Positions 1-5,952 of a stretch of DNA of 7,415 nucleotides are shown here, one piece after another. The notes below the pieces were generated by a model that searched no databases, was not told where the DNA came from, and worked only from the letters and a program-made list of their open reading frames with translations. The first letter of the stretch is position 1, and every line of letters begins with the position of its first letter. Origin of the DNA: Anderseniella sp051010195 (GTDB lineage: Bacteria; Pseudomonadota; Alphaproteobacteria; Rhizobiales; Aestuariivirgaceae); the NCBI GenBank assembly GCA_051010195.1, contig JBPCVV010000220.1, positions 1 to 7,415 of the forward strand, read 5' to 3'. The translations under genes and the position numbers were made by a program.

Positions 1-792
1 AAAAAGCAGATGATCGGACCGTTCATCTTTTTTGACCAGATGGGGCCGGCGAAACTGGAGGCCGGCAAGGGCATCGATGTGCGGCCGCATCCGCATATCG
101 GCCTGTCCACGGTGACATGGTTGTTCGAGGGTCAGATCTTTCACCGAGACAGCCTTGGCGTTGAACAGGCAATCGATCCCGGTGCGCTCAACTGGATGCG
201 GGCGGGCAGGGGGATCGTGCATTCCGAACGCACTGCACCGGACGAACGAGCCAGGGAAAACAACCTCTATGGCATCCAGTCATGGGTCGCGCTGCCGAAA
301 GACCAGGAGGAAGCCGCTCCGGACTTCTGGCACCATGGCGCGGAAGATCTGCCGGTGATCACCGATGGCGGCGTGATGTTGAGGGTTATCGCCGGCAGCA
401 TGTTTGGCGAGACATCGCCGGTCAAAACCCATTCCGACATGTTTTACGGCGAGGCGGTCATGCACCCTGGCGCCACCATGCCGTTGCCGGCGGTTCACGA
501 GGAACGCGCGATCTATGTGGTATCCGGTCAGATCCGTATCGCCGGAGACCTTTTCGAGGGCGGGCAGTTGTTGGTGCTGCGCGCAGGTGATGCGATCACC
601 GTTACGGCTGTGAAAGTGGCGCGCATCATGGTGCTGGGCGGCGAGCCGATGGACGGACCGCGCCATATCTGGTGGAACTTCGTGTCATCGTCAAAAGAAC
701 GAATTGAACAGGCCAAGCAGGAGTGGCGCACGGCCAAATTCGACATCGTGCCAGGAGATGCGGAGGAGTTCATTCCACTGCCGGAGAGATGA
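1..792 (+). CDS. Pirin family protein (5' end cut by window edge)
   Basis: Pirins are bicupin iron proteins. Some bacterial members show quercetin 2,3-dioxygenase activity or act as redox-sensitive partners of other enzymes, but the substrate is usually unknown. The frame is open to the first base (three codons precede the first ATG at base 10), and family members carry some 20-30 residues before the conserved GPFIFFDQMGP block, so the true start lies upstream. Counting from that ATG, the four expected metal ligands are all present: H27 and H29 in RPHPHIG, and H71 and E73 in RGIVHSER. The C-terminal pirin domain covers about residues 150-255 and ends in a typical GGEPMDGPRHIWWNFV block. The gene appears intact otherwise and probably encodes a cytoplasmic protein. 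It converges on the SDR gene with 33 bp between the stop codons. The family call is secure; the biological role is open. Confidence 0.93.
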   Translation, partial: KKQMIGPFIFFDQMGPAKLEAGKGIDVRPHPHIGLSTVTWLFEGQIFHRDSLGVEQAIDPGALNWMRAGRGIVHSERTAPDERARENNLYGIQSWVALPKDQEEAAPDFWHHGAEDLPVITDGGVMLRVIAGSMFGETSPVKTHSDMFYGEAVMHPGATMPLPAVHEERAIYVVSGQIRIAGDLFEGGQLLVLRAGDAITVTAVKVARIMVLGGEPMDGPRHIWWNFVSSSKERIEQAKQEWRTAKFDIVPGDAEEFIPLPER

Positions 793-825
793 TCGGACAG
801 AGACGTGATCGCTTTCAAAGTTGCT

Positions 826-1590
826 CTAGACGCAGCGGCCGGCATCTACGGGCAGTGCGCATCCGGTCAAGGTGGCGGCTTCTCTCGGAGAGGCCAAAAA
901 AACAGCCGCAGAGCCAACATCTTCAGGAGTAATCAGCCTGCCGAGAGGTAATGCTTCGGCGAACGCACCGGCATCTCCATCGCTCAGCGTGCCACCCGCA
1001 AACTCTGCCAACATCGGTGTATCGCCAACCGCAGGGAAGAGGCCGTTGACCCGGATTTTCTCAGGAGCGAGTTCAAGCGCCAATGACTTCATGAAGTACG
1101 CCGTCGCCGCCTTTGCCATTCCATAACCGTACAGTTGCGGTCGGGGCACCAGGGCGATCCCTGATACCGTGATGACGATAGATGCGTCCTGAGCTGCCCT
1201 CAAGGCCGACAGTGCGGCCTGACAGCTCTGAACAACACCGACGGCATTGGTCTCGAATTGACGATGAAGTTCGCTGGCCGACGTATCAGCTATGGAAACC
1301 GGCCGCTGGCCAATACCTGCATTTGCAACGAGAGTGTTCAAAGAACCGAGCTTTTCCCGGCAGAATGCGACACCAGCATCCAGGCTTTCCCGGTCAGTGA
1401 CATCCATGCCGACACCGAACGCCTTGCCGCCGTCAGCGCATAACTCTGCTGCTATATTGATGGCCGAGGCAGCATCCAGATCCGCGGCAACAACGCTTGC
1501 TCCCTCGCGGGAAAACGCCCTGGCTATTCCCGCGCCAAACCCGGAACCTGCACCTGTTATGAATGCTGTCCTGCCAAGTAGTCGCGCCAT
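826..1590 (-). CDS. SDR family NAD(P)-dependent oxidoreductase
   Basis: This is a classical short-chain dehydrogenase/reductase of 254 residues, the usual length for the family, which interconverts alcohols and ketones using NAD(P)H. Visible motifs are the TGAGSGFG cofactor loop (12-19), an acidic residue D37 after the second strand that favours NAD(H), NAG at 90-92, and the catalytic set N115, S143, Y156 and K160 (YGMAK). The region after the sixth strand reads NGLFPAVGDTPM, so the common PG is PA here; this may be neutral. The ending LPVDAGRCV is typical. The start was chosen because AGGAGG lies 7 bases upstream; an open frame reaches 63 codons further, to 1779, but that part does not look like SDR protein and lacks a ribosome site. 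The gene is divergent from the SBP56 operon, so a shared regulatory region is possible. The substrate cannot be read from the sequence. Confidence 0.93.
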   Translation of the reverse strand: MARLLGRTAFITGAGSGFGAGIARAFSREGASVVAADLDAASAINIAAELCADGGKAFGVGMDVTDRESLDAGVAFCREKLGSLNTLVANAGIGQRPVSIADTSASELHRQFETNAVGVVQSCQAALSALRAAQDASIVITVSGIALVPRPQLYGYGMAKAATAYFMKSLALELAPEKIRVNGLFPAVGDTPMLAEFAGGTLSDGDAGAFAEALPLGRLITPEDVGSAAVFLASPREAATLTGCALPVDAGRCV

Positions 1591-1597
1591 GATACTG

Positions 1598-1603
1598 CCT
1601 CCT
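1598..1603 (-). promoter_or_regulatory. Strong Shine-Dalgarno site of the SDR gene
   Basis: On the minus strand AGGAGG lies 7 bases before the ATG at 1590. It decides the start of the SDR gene in favour of the 254-residue product beginning MARLLGR rather than the longer open frame. Confidence 0.85.
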
Positions 1604-1774
1604 GATCCACCCTGCCGCGGAGCAAGCAGCAGATCAGAACAGTGGTGCCTGTTCAATCCATAAAGGGTGCGCGCACACGCCCGCAGTATTTGCTGCTGCG
1701 CAAATTCCAGTGGACAGTGCCTATGTATCGGTATCTCTGCTGTCTGTGGGCGATATTCGCCTGGGTAGCCGCTT

Positions 1775-1796
1775 GGCAACGATATATATCAATGCC
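1775..1796. promoter_or_regulatory. Imperfect 22-bp palindrome, candidate operator
   Basis: The core GATATATATC (1781-1790) is a perfect 10-bp palindrome. It is flanked at equal distance by GGCA (1775-1778) and TGCC (1793-1796), so 18 of 22 positions are symmetric. The site lies about midway in the divergent spacer, which suits the binding site of a dimeric regulator. The regulator is unknown. The low-complexity AT core could also be chance. Confidence 0.35.
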
Positions 1797-1869
1797 TAAA
1801 TGGATTGATGCTGTTTCCGATTGGTAACGGATTGTGCTGACGGTAGATGTTCTTGAAGGCAGGAAAACA

Positions 1870-1962
1870 ATGAAACCAACCGCCCTCGACGCTGCTGACA
1901 TTCGCATTCTGTTCGCAACAGAGAATAGAGTGCGTGTAAGGGAATCACGGGAGAAAACTTGA
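1870..1962 (+). pseudogene. Lrp/AsnC-like 30-codon frame: gene remnant or leader peptide
   Basis: The frame begins MKPTALDAADIRIL, which resembles the first helix of Lrp/AsnC regulators (the L-D-x-x-D-x-x-I-L pattern ahead of their helix-turn-helix). After about 16 residues the likeness fades and the frame stops at codon 31. A modest ribosome site, AGGA, lies 5 bases before the ATG. The TGA stop is directly followed by the ATG of the SBP56 gene, so ribosomes ending here could restart there. It may be the stump of an Lrp/AsnC gene whose remainder was deleted, a small leader peptide, or a chance frame. The resemblance is short and was judged by eye. Confidence 0.35.
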
Positions 1963-3321
1963 ATGACGGATGGATTGTGTTGCGGTCCGGGATATGCAAG
2001 TCCGGCAGAAGCGATTAAGGCACCGCGCGAAAAGGTACTCTACACGATTGCGATCTACACAGGCACGGGCATTCAAAAACCTGACTATCTGGCGACTGTG
2101 GATGCGGACCCGGACAGCCCGACCTATTCCCAGGTGATCCACCGGCTGGAGATGCCTGGAATCGGGGACGAGCTGCACCACATGGGCTGGAATGCATGTT
2201 CGTCCTGTCATGACGACGCGTCGATGTCGCGCAGGTATCTGCTGTTGCCCGGTGTCCGCTCGAACAACATCCATGTCGTGGATGTTGGCGCTGACCCGCG
2301 CGCGCCGCGCCTGCACAAGGTTGTCGACGGCGCCGAGATCAAGGCAAAGACCAACCTTTCAGGTCCGCATACCGTTCACTGTTTCGGCTCTGAGATCATC
2401 ATTTCGTTCCTCGGCGATGCCATGGGCGAGGCACCGGGCGGCTATCTGCATCTCAGCAAGGATTTTGAAATTGTGGGCCGTTGGGAGAACTCGATGGGTG
2501 ACATTCCGTTTGGCTACGACTTCTGGTACCAGCCGCGCCACAACGTCATGGTCAGCTCGGAATGGGCCGCGCCGAATACCTTCATGCCCGGTTTTGATCT
2601 TGAGGAAGTCGGTCACTTGAAATATGGCCGCCGCCTGCATTTCTGGGATTTCGAAAAGCGCGTTCCGGTCGAAAGCAAGTATCTGGGCGAAGACGGGCTG
2701 ATCCCGCTGGAGGTCAAGTTCCACCACGACCCCGACAGCACGCATGGTTTCTGCGGCGCAGCGCTCAGTGCCAATGTGATCCATTTCTGGAAGTCCGCAA
2801 CGGGTCAATGGGAGTGGGAAAAGATCATCGATGTGGAAAACGAGCCGCATCCTGAATGGCCGATCCCGGTTCCCGGTGTGATGTCGGCTATTCTGGTGTC
2901 GATGGATGACAAGTATCTGTATCTCAACAATTGGCTGCACGGCGATATGCGCCAGTACGATATCACCGACCCGCATAAACCCAGGCTCACCGGCCAGGTC
3001 TGGATGGGAGGCCTACTTGGCAAGGCACCCGAGGTAAACGGTGTCAAGGTTGCAGGCGGTCCGCAGATGTTTCAGCTGTCGCTTGACGGCAAAAGGCTTT
3101 ATGTCACCACGTCGCTGTTTTCGACCTGGGACAATCAGTTTTATCCGGACATCCGGACCCAGGGCGGCGTGATGCTCATGATCGACTGCGATGTGGAAAA
3201 CGGCGGTATGAAGATCAATGAAAACTTCAAGGTCGATTTCGGCATGGAACCCAACGGCCCGAGCCGCTGCCATGAAACCCGTTATCCAGGCGGTGATTGC
3301 ACAAGCGATATCTGGCTGTGA
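1963..3321 (+). CDS. Selenium-binding protein 56 / methanethiol oxidase family protein
   Basis: The product matches the SELENBP1/SBP56 family along its full length of 452 residues (the human protein has about 472). Characterised members oxidise methanethiol with oxygen to formaldehyde, hydrogen sulfide and hydrogen peroxide; the bacterial enzyme MtoX depends on copper. Family signatures here include CGPGYASPAEAIKAPRE near the N-terminus, DELHHMGWNACSSC (69-82), GPHTVHC (134-140), GYDFWYQPRHNVM (184-196), NNWLHGDMRQYDITDP (322-337), KVAGGPQMFQLSLDGKRLY (362-380) and the closing HETRYPGGDCTSDIW (437-451). The histidines at 72, 73, 136, 139 and 437 lie in the blocks that supply metal ligands. 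Unlike periplasmic MtoX of methylotrophs, it has no signal peptide and should be cytoplasmic. GGGAGA lies 8 bases before the ATG. It is the first full-length gene of a tight operon with a ferredoxin and a CoA-binding protein. The family is sure; methanethiol as substrate is inferred. Confidence 0.94.
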   Translation: MTDGLCCGPGYASPAEAIKAPREKVLYTIAIYTGTGIQKPDYLATVDADPDSPTYSQVIHRLEMPGIGDELHHMGWNACSSCHDDASMSRRYLLLPGVRSNNIHVVDVGADPRAPRLHKVVDGAEIKAKTNLSGPHTVHCFGSEIIISFLGDAMGEAPGGYLHLSKDFEIVGRWENSMGDIPFGYDFWYQPRHNVMVSSEWAAPNTFMPGFDLEEVGHLKYGRRLHFWDFEKRVPVESKYLGEDGLIPLEVKFHHDPDSTHGFCGAALSANVIHFWKSATGQWEWEKIIDVENEPHPEWPIPVPGVMSAILVSMDDKYLYLNNWLHGDMRQYDITDPHKPRLTGQVWMGGLLGKAPEVNGVKVAGGPQMFQLSLDGKRLYVTTSLFSTWDNQFYPDIRTQGGVMLMIDCDVENGGMKINENFKVDFGMEPNGPSRCHETRYPGGDCTSDIWL

Positions 3322-3686
3322 CGGGCACACGGACCATAACAATCGCCAACCGAGGCGGAGCGACCTATACGGTCGATGCCCGCCGCCCTTTGCTCGACAC
3401 CCTGCGCGAACAAGGCGTCGATCTGCCCTATGGGTGCAAATATGGTGGCTGCATTACCTGTGCGGCCAAACTGACCGAAGGCGAAGTCGATCAGCGCCGC
3501 CAGGTGGCGCTGAACAATCGACAGATCGGCAATGGCTACGTGGTGCTCTGTGTTGCGCGGCCGGTGTCGGATTGTACGCTTGAGATCGGTGTCGAAAGCC
3601 ACGATAAACTTTATCGCAACCCGTTTCTTGATCCGCTCGAGCCGCACGAGCTGAAGCAGGACATCGCCACACCGAAGGAGGCGTAA
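3318..3686 (+). CDS. Plant-type [2Fe-2S] ferredoxin
   Basis: This is a small electron carrier of 122 residues with the cysteine spacing of plant-type [2Fe-2S] ferredoxins, C-x4-C-x2-C-x29-C, at C40, C45, C48 and C78 (the first three in YGCKYGGCITC). Before them lies the usual beta-grasp start (RTITIANRGGATYTV) and the LLDTLREQGVDLPYGC helix. After the core comes a tail of about 35 residues with many charges, longer than in simple ferredoxins, which might be a docking element. The preferred start is a GTG that overlaps the stop codon of the SBP56 gene (GTGA, 4 bp), a classic sign of translational coupling. A TTG 21 bases upstream would add seven residues that do not look like ferredoxin sequence. 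No reductase partner is present in the window. It may carry electrons for, or be reduced by, the SBP56 enzyme or a system encoded elsewhere. Confidence 0.92.
   Translation: MTGTRTITIANRGGATYTVDARRPLLDTLREQGVDLPYGCKYGGCITCAAKLTEGEVDQRRQVALNNRQIGNGYVVLCVARPVSDCTLEIGVESHDKLYRNPFLDPLEPHELKQDIATPKEA
3675..3681 (+). promoter_or_regulatory. Strong Shine-Dalgarno site of the CoA-binding gene
   Basis: AAGGAGG sits inside the last codons of the ferredoxin gene, 5 bases before the ATG at 3687, which directly follows the ferredoxin TAA stop. This suggests efficient translation of the third gene in its own right. Confidence 0.8.
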
Positions 3687-4151
3687 ATGCCCGAGGCCGA
3701 AATCGATCATCTTTATGATTATTCGCCGGAGTATCTGGCCGATATCCTACGTTCGGTCAAAACCATAGCGATGGTCGGCGCCAGCCGTGACAGGACCAAG
3801 TTCAGCTACGGTGTGCTTCGGGTATTACACGAAACCGGATATGAGATGTTGCCGGTCAACCCGAATCCCAAGCTGACCGAGATTCGTGGTATTCTGGTTT
3901 ATCACTCCCTGGAAGAGATTGACCGGCAGGTCGACATGGTCGAGGTATTTCGACCCAAAGAAGAGTTCTATGAGATTGCGGAAAAGGCCATCGCGATAGG
4001 TGCCAAGGTGCTCTGGGGGCAGATAGGGGTATATGATGACCAGGCGGCGAAACTGGCTGAGGAGGCAGGGCTCAAGGTAGTCATGAACCGTTGCCCCAAG
4101 ATCGAACTGTTCCGCCCGTTCTGGAAGCCGCGTCTCGACCTCGCGATATGA
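3687..4151 (+). CDS. CoA-binding domain protein, YccU-like
   Basis: The 154-residue product is a single Rossmann-type CoA-binding domain like E. coli YccU and the N-terminal part of succinyl-CoA synthetase alpha subunits. Family marks are TIAMVGASRDRTKFSYGV (26-43, with the glycine-poor nucleotide loop GAS), the strand ending LPVNPN (55-60), DMVEVFRP (83-90), AIAIGAKVLWGQIGV (101-115) and the closing VMNRCPKIE (132-140), whose cysteine C136 is conserved in the family. No catalytic domain is attached. The gene abuts the ferredoxin gene and ends the operon, converging on the exported-protein gene 22 bp further on. The physiological function of stand-alone YccU proteins is poorly known. Its place beside a thiol-oxidising enzyme suggests a link to CoA thiol or sulfur metabolism, but that is inference. 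Confidence 0.9.
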   Translation: MPEAEIDHLYDYSPEYLADILRSVKTIAMVGASRDRTKFSYGVLRVLHETGYEMLPVNPNPKLTEIRGILVYHSLEEIDRQVDMVEVFRPKEEFYEIAEKAIAIGAKVLWGQIGVYDDQAAKLAEEAGLKVVMNRCPKIELFRPFWKPRLDLAI

Positions 4152-4173
4152 CCGGATCCAATACCAATTCGTT

Positions 4174-5106
4174 CTAGTCCGCAGCACGCACGTTGGTGCG
4201 CTTGCCGGACACGACAATTATGGTGCGGGTCTGCCTGGTGTCGTTGTAGGTGTAACGGCCCGGTGCCAGCGTCAGCATGCCGGGACCGATGCCCGACCGG
4301 CGCCAGTTTTTTTCTGCGCTGCCAACGGACCACGGTACCCCGTCCGGTGCGTTGATGACGGCAATACCGGCTTCATGATCGAGGTTCAGGGAGGTCAGGA
4401 TACCCGGTTTGATTGTCACTTCGGTATGGGTGACGGTGTTGCCTGGTTCGATTTCGCTTTCCAGGCGGTATGTGCCCGCGCCCAGCCGCATCAGCCCGCC
4501 CTGTCGTTGCGATGTGGCAATCAGTTGTCCTGCGCTGCTGCCGTTGATGGCATAGGCCCTGTGAACGGCGCGCATTTTCTGCGGCAGGGGTTCGTTGCCC
4601 AGTGTCGACAGCGTGCGCAGGCCACCGACATTGAACACGAATGTGAGGTCAAGATGCTGGCCTTTGGCCAAGACCACGGGCTTGACTGTCGATACGCTGC
4701 CATAGCGCGCCTCGATGCGGTAATTGCCGGGTTCAAGCGGAATGTCTGCGATGGGCCGGGCGCCCTTGTAGATTGTCTCGCCACTGAGAGCACCGTCGCC
4801 GAGGGTGTGCACCAGTTTCCAGGTAATAGGCTTGTTTATAAGGCCGCCTTCGGATGTCAGGCGTCCTGCCAGCCGGATGCCCTCACGGCCGGGCCCGGTG
4901 ATTTCAATGCGCAGTTCAAATGGAACTTCTGAAATAGCGGCCGGCAGTGAGCCGGTGACGGTCGGATCAACGTCTGTTTGCTGCGCGGCAAGGGCCGATG
5001 ATGCTGCAATACCAAGAAGTAAACTGGCGCCGACAAAGTTCAGGGCCGCCCCTGTGAGAAAGCGGCCCCGACTGTGCTGTCGTGCACGTTGGAGAAGTAC
5101 GTGCAT
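4174..5106 (-). CDS. Exported protein with three repeated beta-type motifs, function unknown
   Basis: The 310-residue product starts with a clear export signal: basic residues in the first 15 positions, a hydrophobic stretch at about 16-36, and a likely signal peptidase I site after SSALA (residue 40), before AQQ. The mature part should lie in the periplasm or outside the cell and has no further membrane segment. It contains a recurring motif, LEPGNYRIEARYG (124-136), LGAGTYRLESEIE (208-220) and LAPGRYTYNDTRQ (280-292), each followed by a strand-like stretch and a KxG or SGK turn. This pattern recalls Ig-like or carboxypeptidase-regulatory-like beta sandwiches found in surface proteins. I recall similar hypothetical proteins from rhizobia, but no named family or activity. 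AGGGA lies 9 bases before the ATG. It appears to be a single gene, convergent with the SBP56 operon and divergent from the nitroreductase operon. Confidence 0.75.
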   Translation of the reverse strand: MHVLLQRARQHSRGRFLTGAALNFVGASLLLGIAASSALAAQQTDVDPTVTGSLPAAISEVPFELRIEITGPGREGIRLAGRLTSEGGLINKPITWKLVHTLGDGALSGETIYKGARPIADIPLEPGNYRIEARYGSVSTVKPVVLAKGQHLDLTFVFNVGGLRTLSTLGNEPLPQKMRAVHRAYAINGSSAGQLIATSQRQGGLMRLGAGTYRLESEIEPGNTVTHTEVTIKPGILTSLNLDHEAGIAVINAPDGVPWSVGSAEKNWRRSGIGPGMLTLAPGRYTYNDTRQTRTIIVVSGKRTNVRAAD

Positions 5107-5331
5107 TTTTAATTTTCCCTGTCAGACTTCTGGATGCCCAACTCTTTGCAAGGCCCGGTCTGCATATCCCCCGACCTGTTTTCCGATCGGCAAAAAGACC
5201 AAACCACAGCGTGCGCCCGGCCCGCAATTAAATACTTAATAGAAGGTTAACGTGATCGTTTCAGGTTTAGTAAACGTGTAAAGACAGTGATATGAAGTGC
5301 CCGGAAAACCTGTCAGACCAAAGGAAGATGA
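5107..5331. promoter_or_regulatory. Divergent promoter region between exported-protein and nitroreductase genes
   Basis: This 225-bp spacer has no gene. Its right third, about 5226-5300, is clearly AT-rich and is the best place for promoters in either direction, though I cannot fix -35 and -10 boxes with confidence. Repeats seen are AACGTG at 5249-5254 and again at 5273-5278 (24 bp apart), the inverted pair CGTTT (5257-5261) and AAACG (5272-5276), and a 10-base direct repeat CCTGTCAGAC at 5118-5127 and 5309-5318, close to the two start codons. These might be regulator sites; none matches an operator I know. Confidence 0.45.
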
Positions 5332-5943
5332 ATGGTTGAACTGAACAAGGGACTGGCGTTTGACGCGCTCAATAACACGGCTGATGCGTTGAGCCTGTTG
5401 GAAACCCGCCGGTCGGCGTCGGCCAAGGCGATGACCGGGCCGGGACCCAGTGGCGAACAGCTGGATCGCCTGCTGAATATCGCCGTGCGAGTGCCGGATC
5501 ACGGCAAGCTGACGCCGTGGCGGTTCATCGTGTTCGAAGGAGACGCGCGCAAACGGGCAGGGCAGATCGTTGTCGATCGGTATCATGAGCTGCATCCCAG
5601 CCATGGCGAGGAAACGCTGGACGTGCAGCGCAACATGTTCTCTCGTGCGCCGTGTGTTGTCGGGGTCGTCAGCACGGCAACGACGGATCATGCCAAGATC
5701 CCTGAATGGGAACAGCTGATGTCGGCCGGCGCGGTGTGCCAGAACATGCTGGTGGCGGCAACGGCCATGGGGCTGGGCGCACAGTGGATATCGGGCTGGT
5801 TTGCCTATGACAGGCCGGTGTTGGCGACATTGGGGCTGGCTGACAATGAGCGCATAGCCGGATTCATTTACCTGGGCACACCGGCGCAGTTGCAGGAAGA
5901 CAGGCCGCGGCCGGAGTCTTCCAGCCTGACCACACGGTTCTAG
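5332..5943 (+). CDS. Nitroreductase family protein, YdjA-like
   Basis: This is a 203-residue FMN-dependent oxidoreductase of the nitroreductase fold, which transfers hydride from NAD(P)H to nitro compounds, quinones or other acceptors; the natural substrate is seldom known. The match is to the short YdjA subgroup: ETRRSASAKAMTGPGPS (24-40), where R26, R27 and S28 bind the FMN phosphate; AVRVPDHGKLTPWRFIVF (51-68), a subgroup signature; the PEWEQ segment (124-128); MGLGAQWISG (146-155); and FIYLGTP (178-184). It should be a cytoplasmic homodimer. AAGGA lies 6 bases before the ATG; a nearby ATG at 5328 is out of frame. The HAD phosphatase gene follows after 9 bp, so the two are probably co-transcribed. 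Confidence 0.92.
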   Translation: MVELNKGLAFDALNNTADALSLLETRRSASAKAMTGPGPSGEQLDRLLNIAVRVPDHGKLTPWRFIVFEGDARKRAGQIVVDRYHELHPSHGEETLDVQRNMFSRAPCVVGVVSTATTDHAKIPEWEQLMSAGAVCQNMLVAATAMGLGAQWISGWFAYDRPVLATLGLADNERIAGFIYLGTPAQLQEDRPRPESSSLTTRF

Positions 5944-5952
5944 GAATACGAC

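Larger units (their letters stand above)
1591..1869. promoter_or_regulatory. Divergent intergenic region between SDR gene and SBP56 operon
   Basis: This stretch separates the SDR start from the small Lrp-like frame and must hold the promoters for both directions. I find no convincing protein-coding gene in it: the open frames on both strands lack good ribosome sites and resemble no family I know. It is less GC-rich around 1775-1870 than its surroundings. It contains several inverted repeats: GGCGA-TAT-TCGCC at 1749-1761, a larger AT-centred palindrome at 1775-1796, and TCCG/CGGA arms at 1816-1831. TTGGCA at 1773-1778 resembles a -35 box, but no good -10 box stands 16-18 bases downstream, so no promoter is claimed with precision. 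Confidence 0.5.

Noticed and set aside
1591..1779. N-terminal extension of the SDR by 63 codons to an ATG at 1779.
   Set aside because: The extension does not look like SDR protein, and the strong AGGAGG site 7 bases before the ATG at 1590 fixes the start there.
1642..1827. Open frame encoding a tryptophan-rich, partly hydrophobic 61-residue peptide in the SDR/SBP56 spacer.
   Set aside because: It starts at a GTG without a ribosome site, resembles no family, and spans the palindromes of a likely regulatory region.
2197..2211. CSSCH in the SBP56 protein reads as a CxxCH heme c attachment motif.
   Set aside because: The CSSC pair is a family feature, present in the animal protein without the histidine, and the protein has no signal for export to the periplasm where heme c is attached.
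2359..2976. Long minus-strand open frame (205 codons) inside the SBP56 gene.
   Set aside because: It is a mirror frame of a well-conserved gene in GC-rich DNA and shows no recognisable protein features.
3297..3317. TTG start for the ferredoxin, seven codons upstream.
   Set aside because: It lacks a ribosome site and lies deep in the SBP56 gene; the GTG overlapping the SBP56 stop is the usual coupled arrangement and keeps the whole ferredoxin fold.
4375..4932. Plus-strand open frame (185 codons) opposite the exported-protein gene.
   Set aside because: The minus-strand frame has a signal peptide, internal repeats and a ribosome site; the plus frame has none of these.
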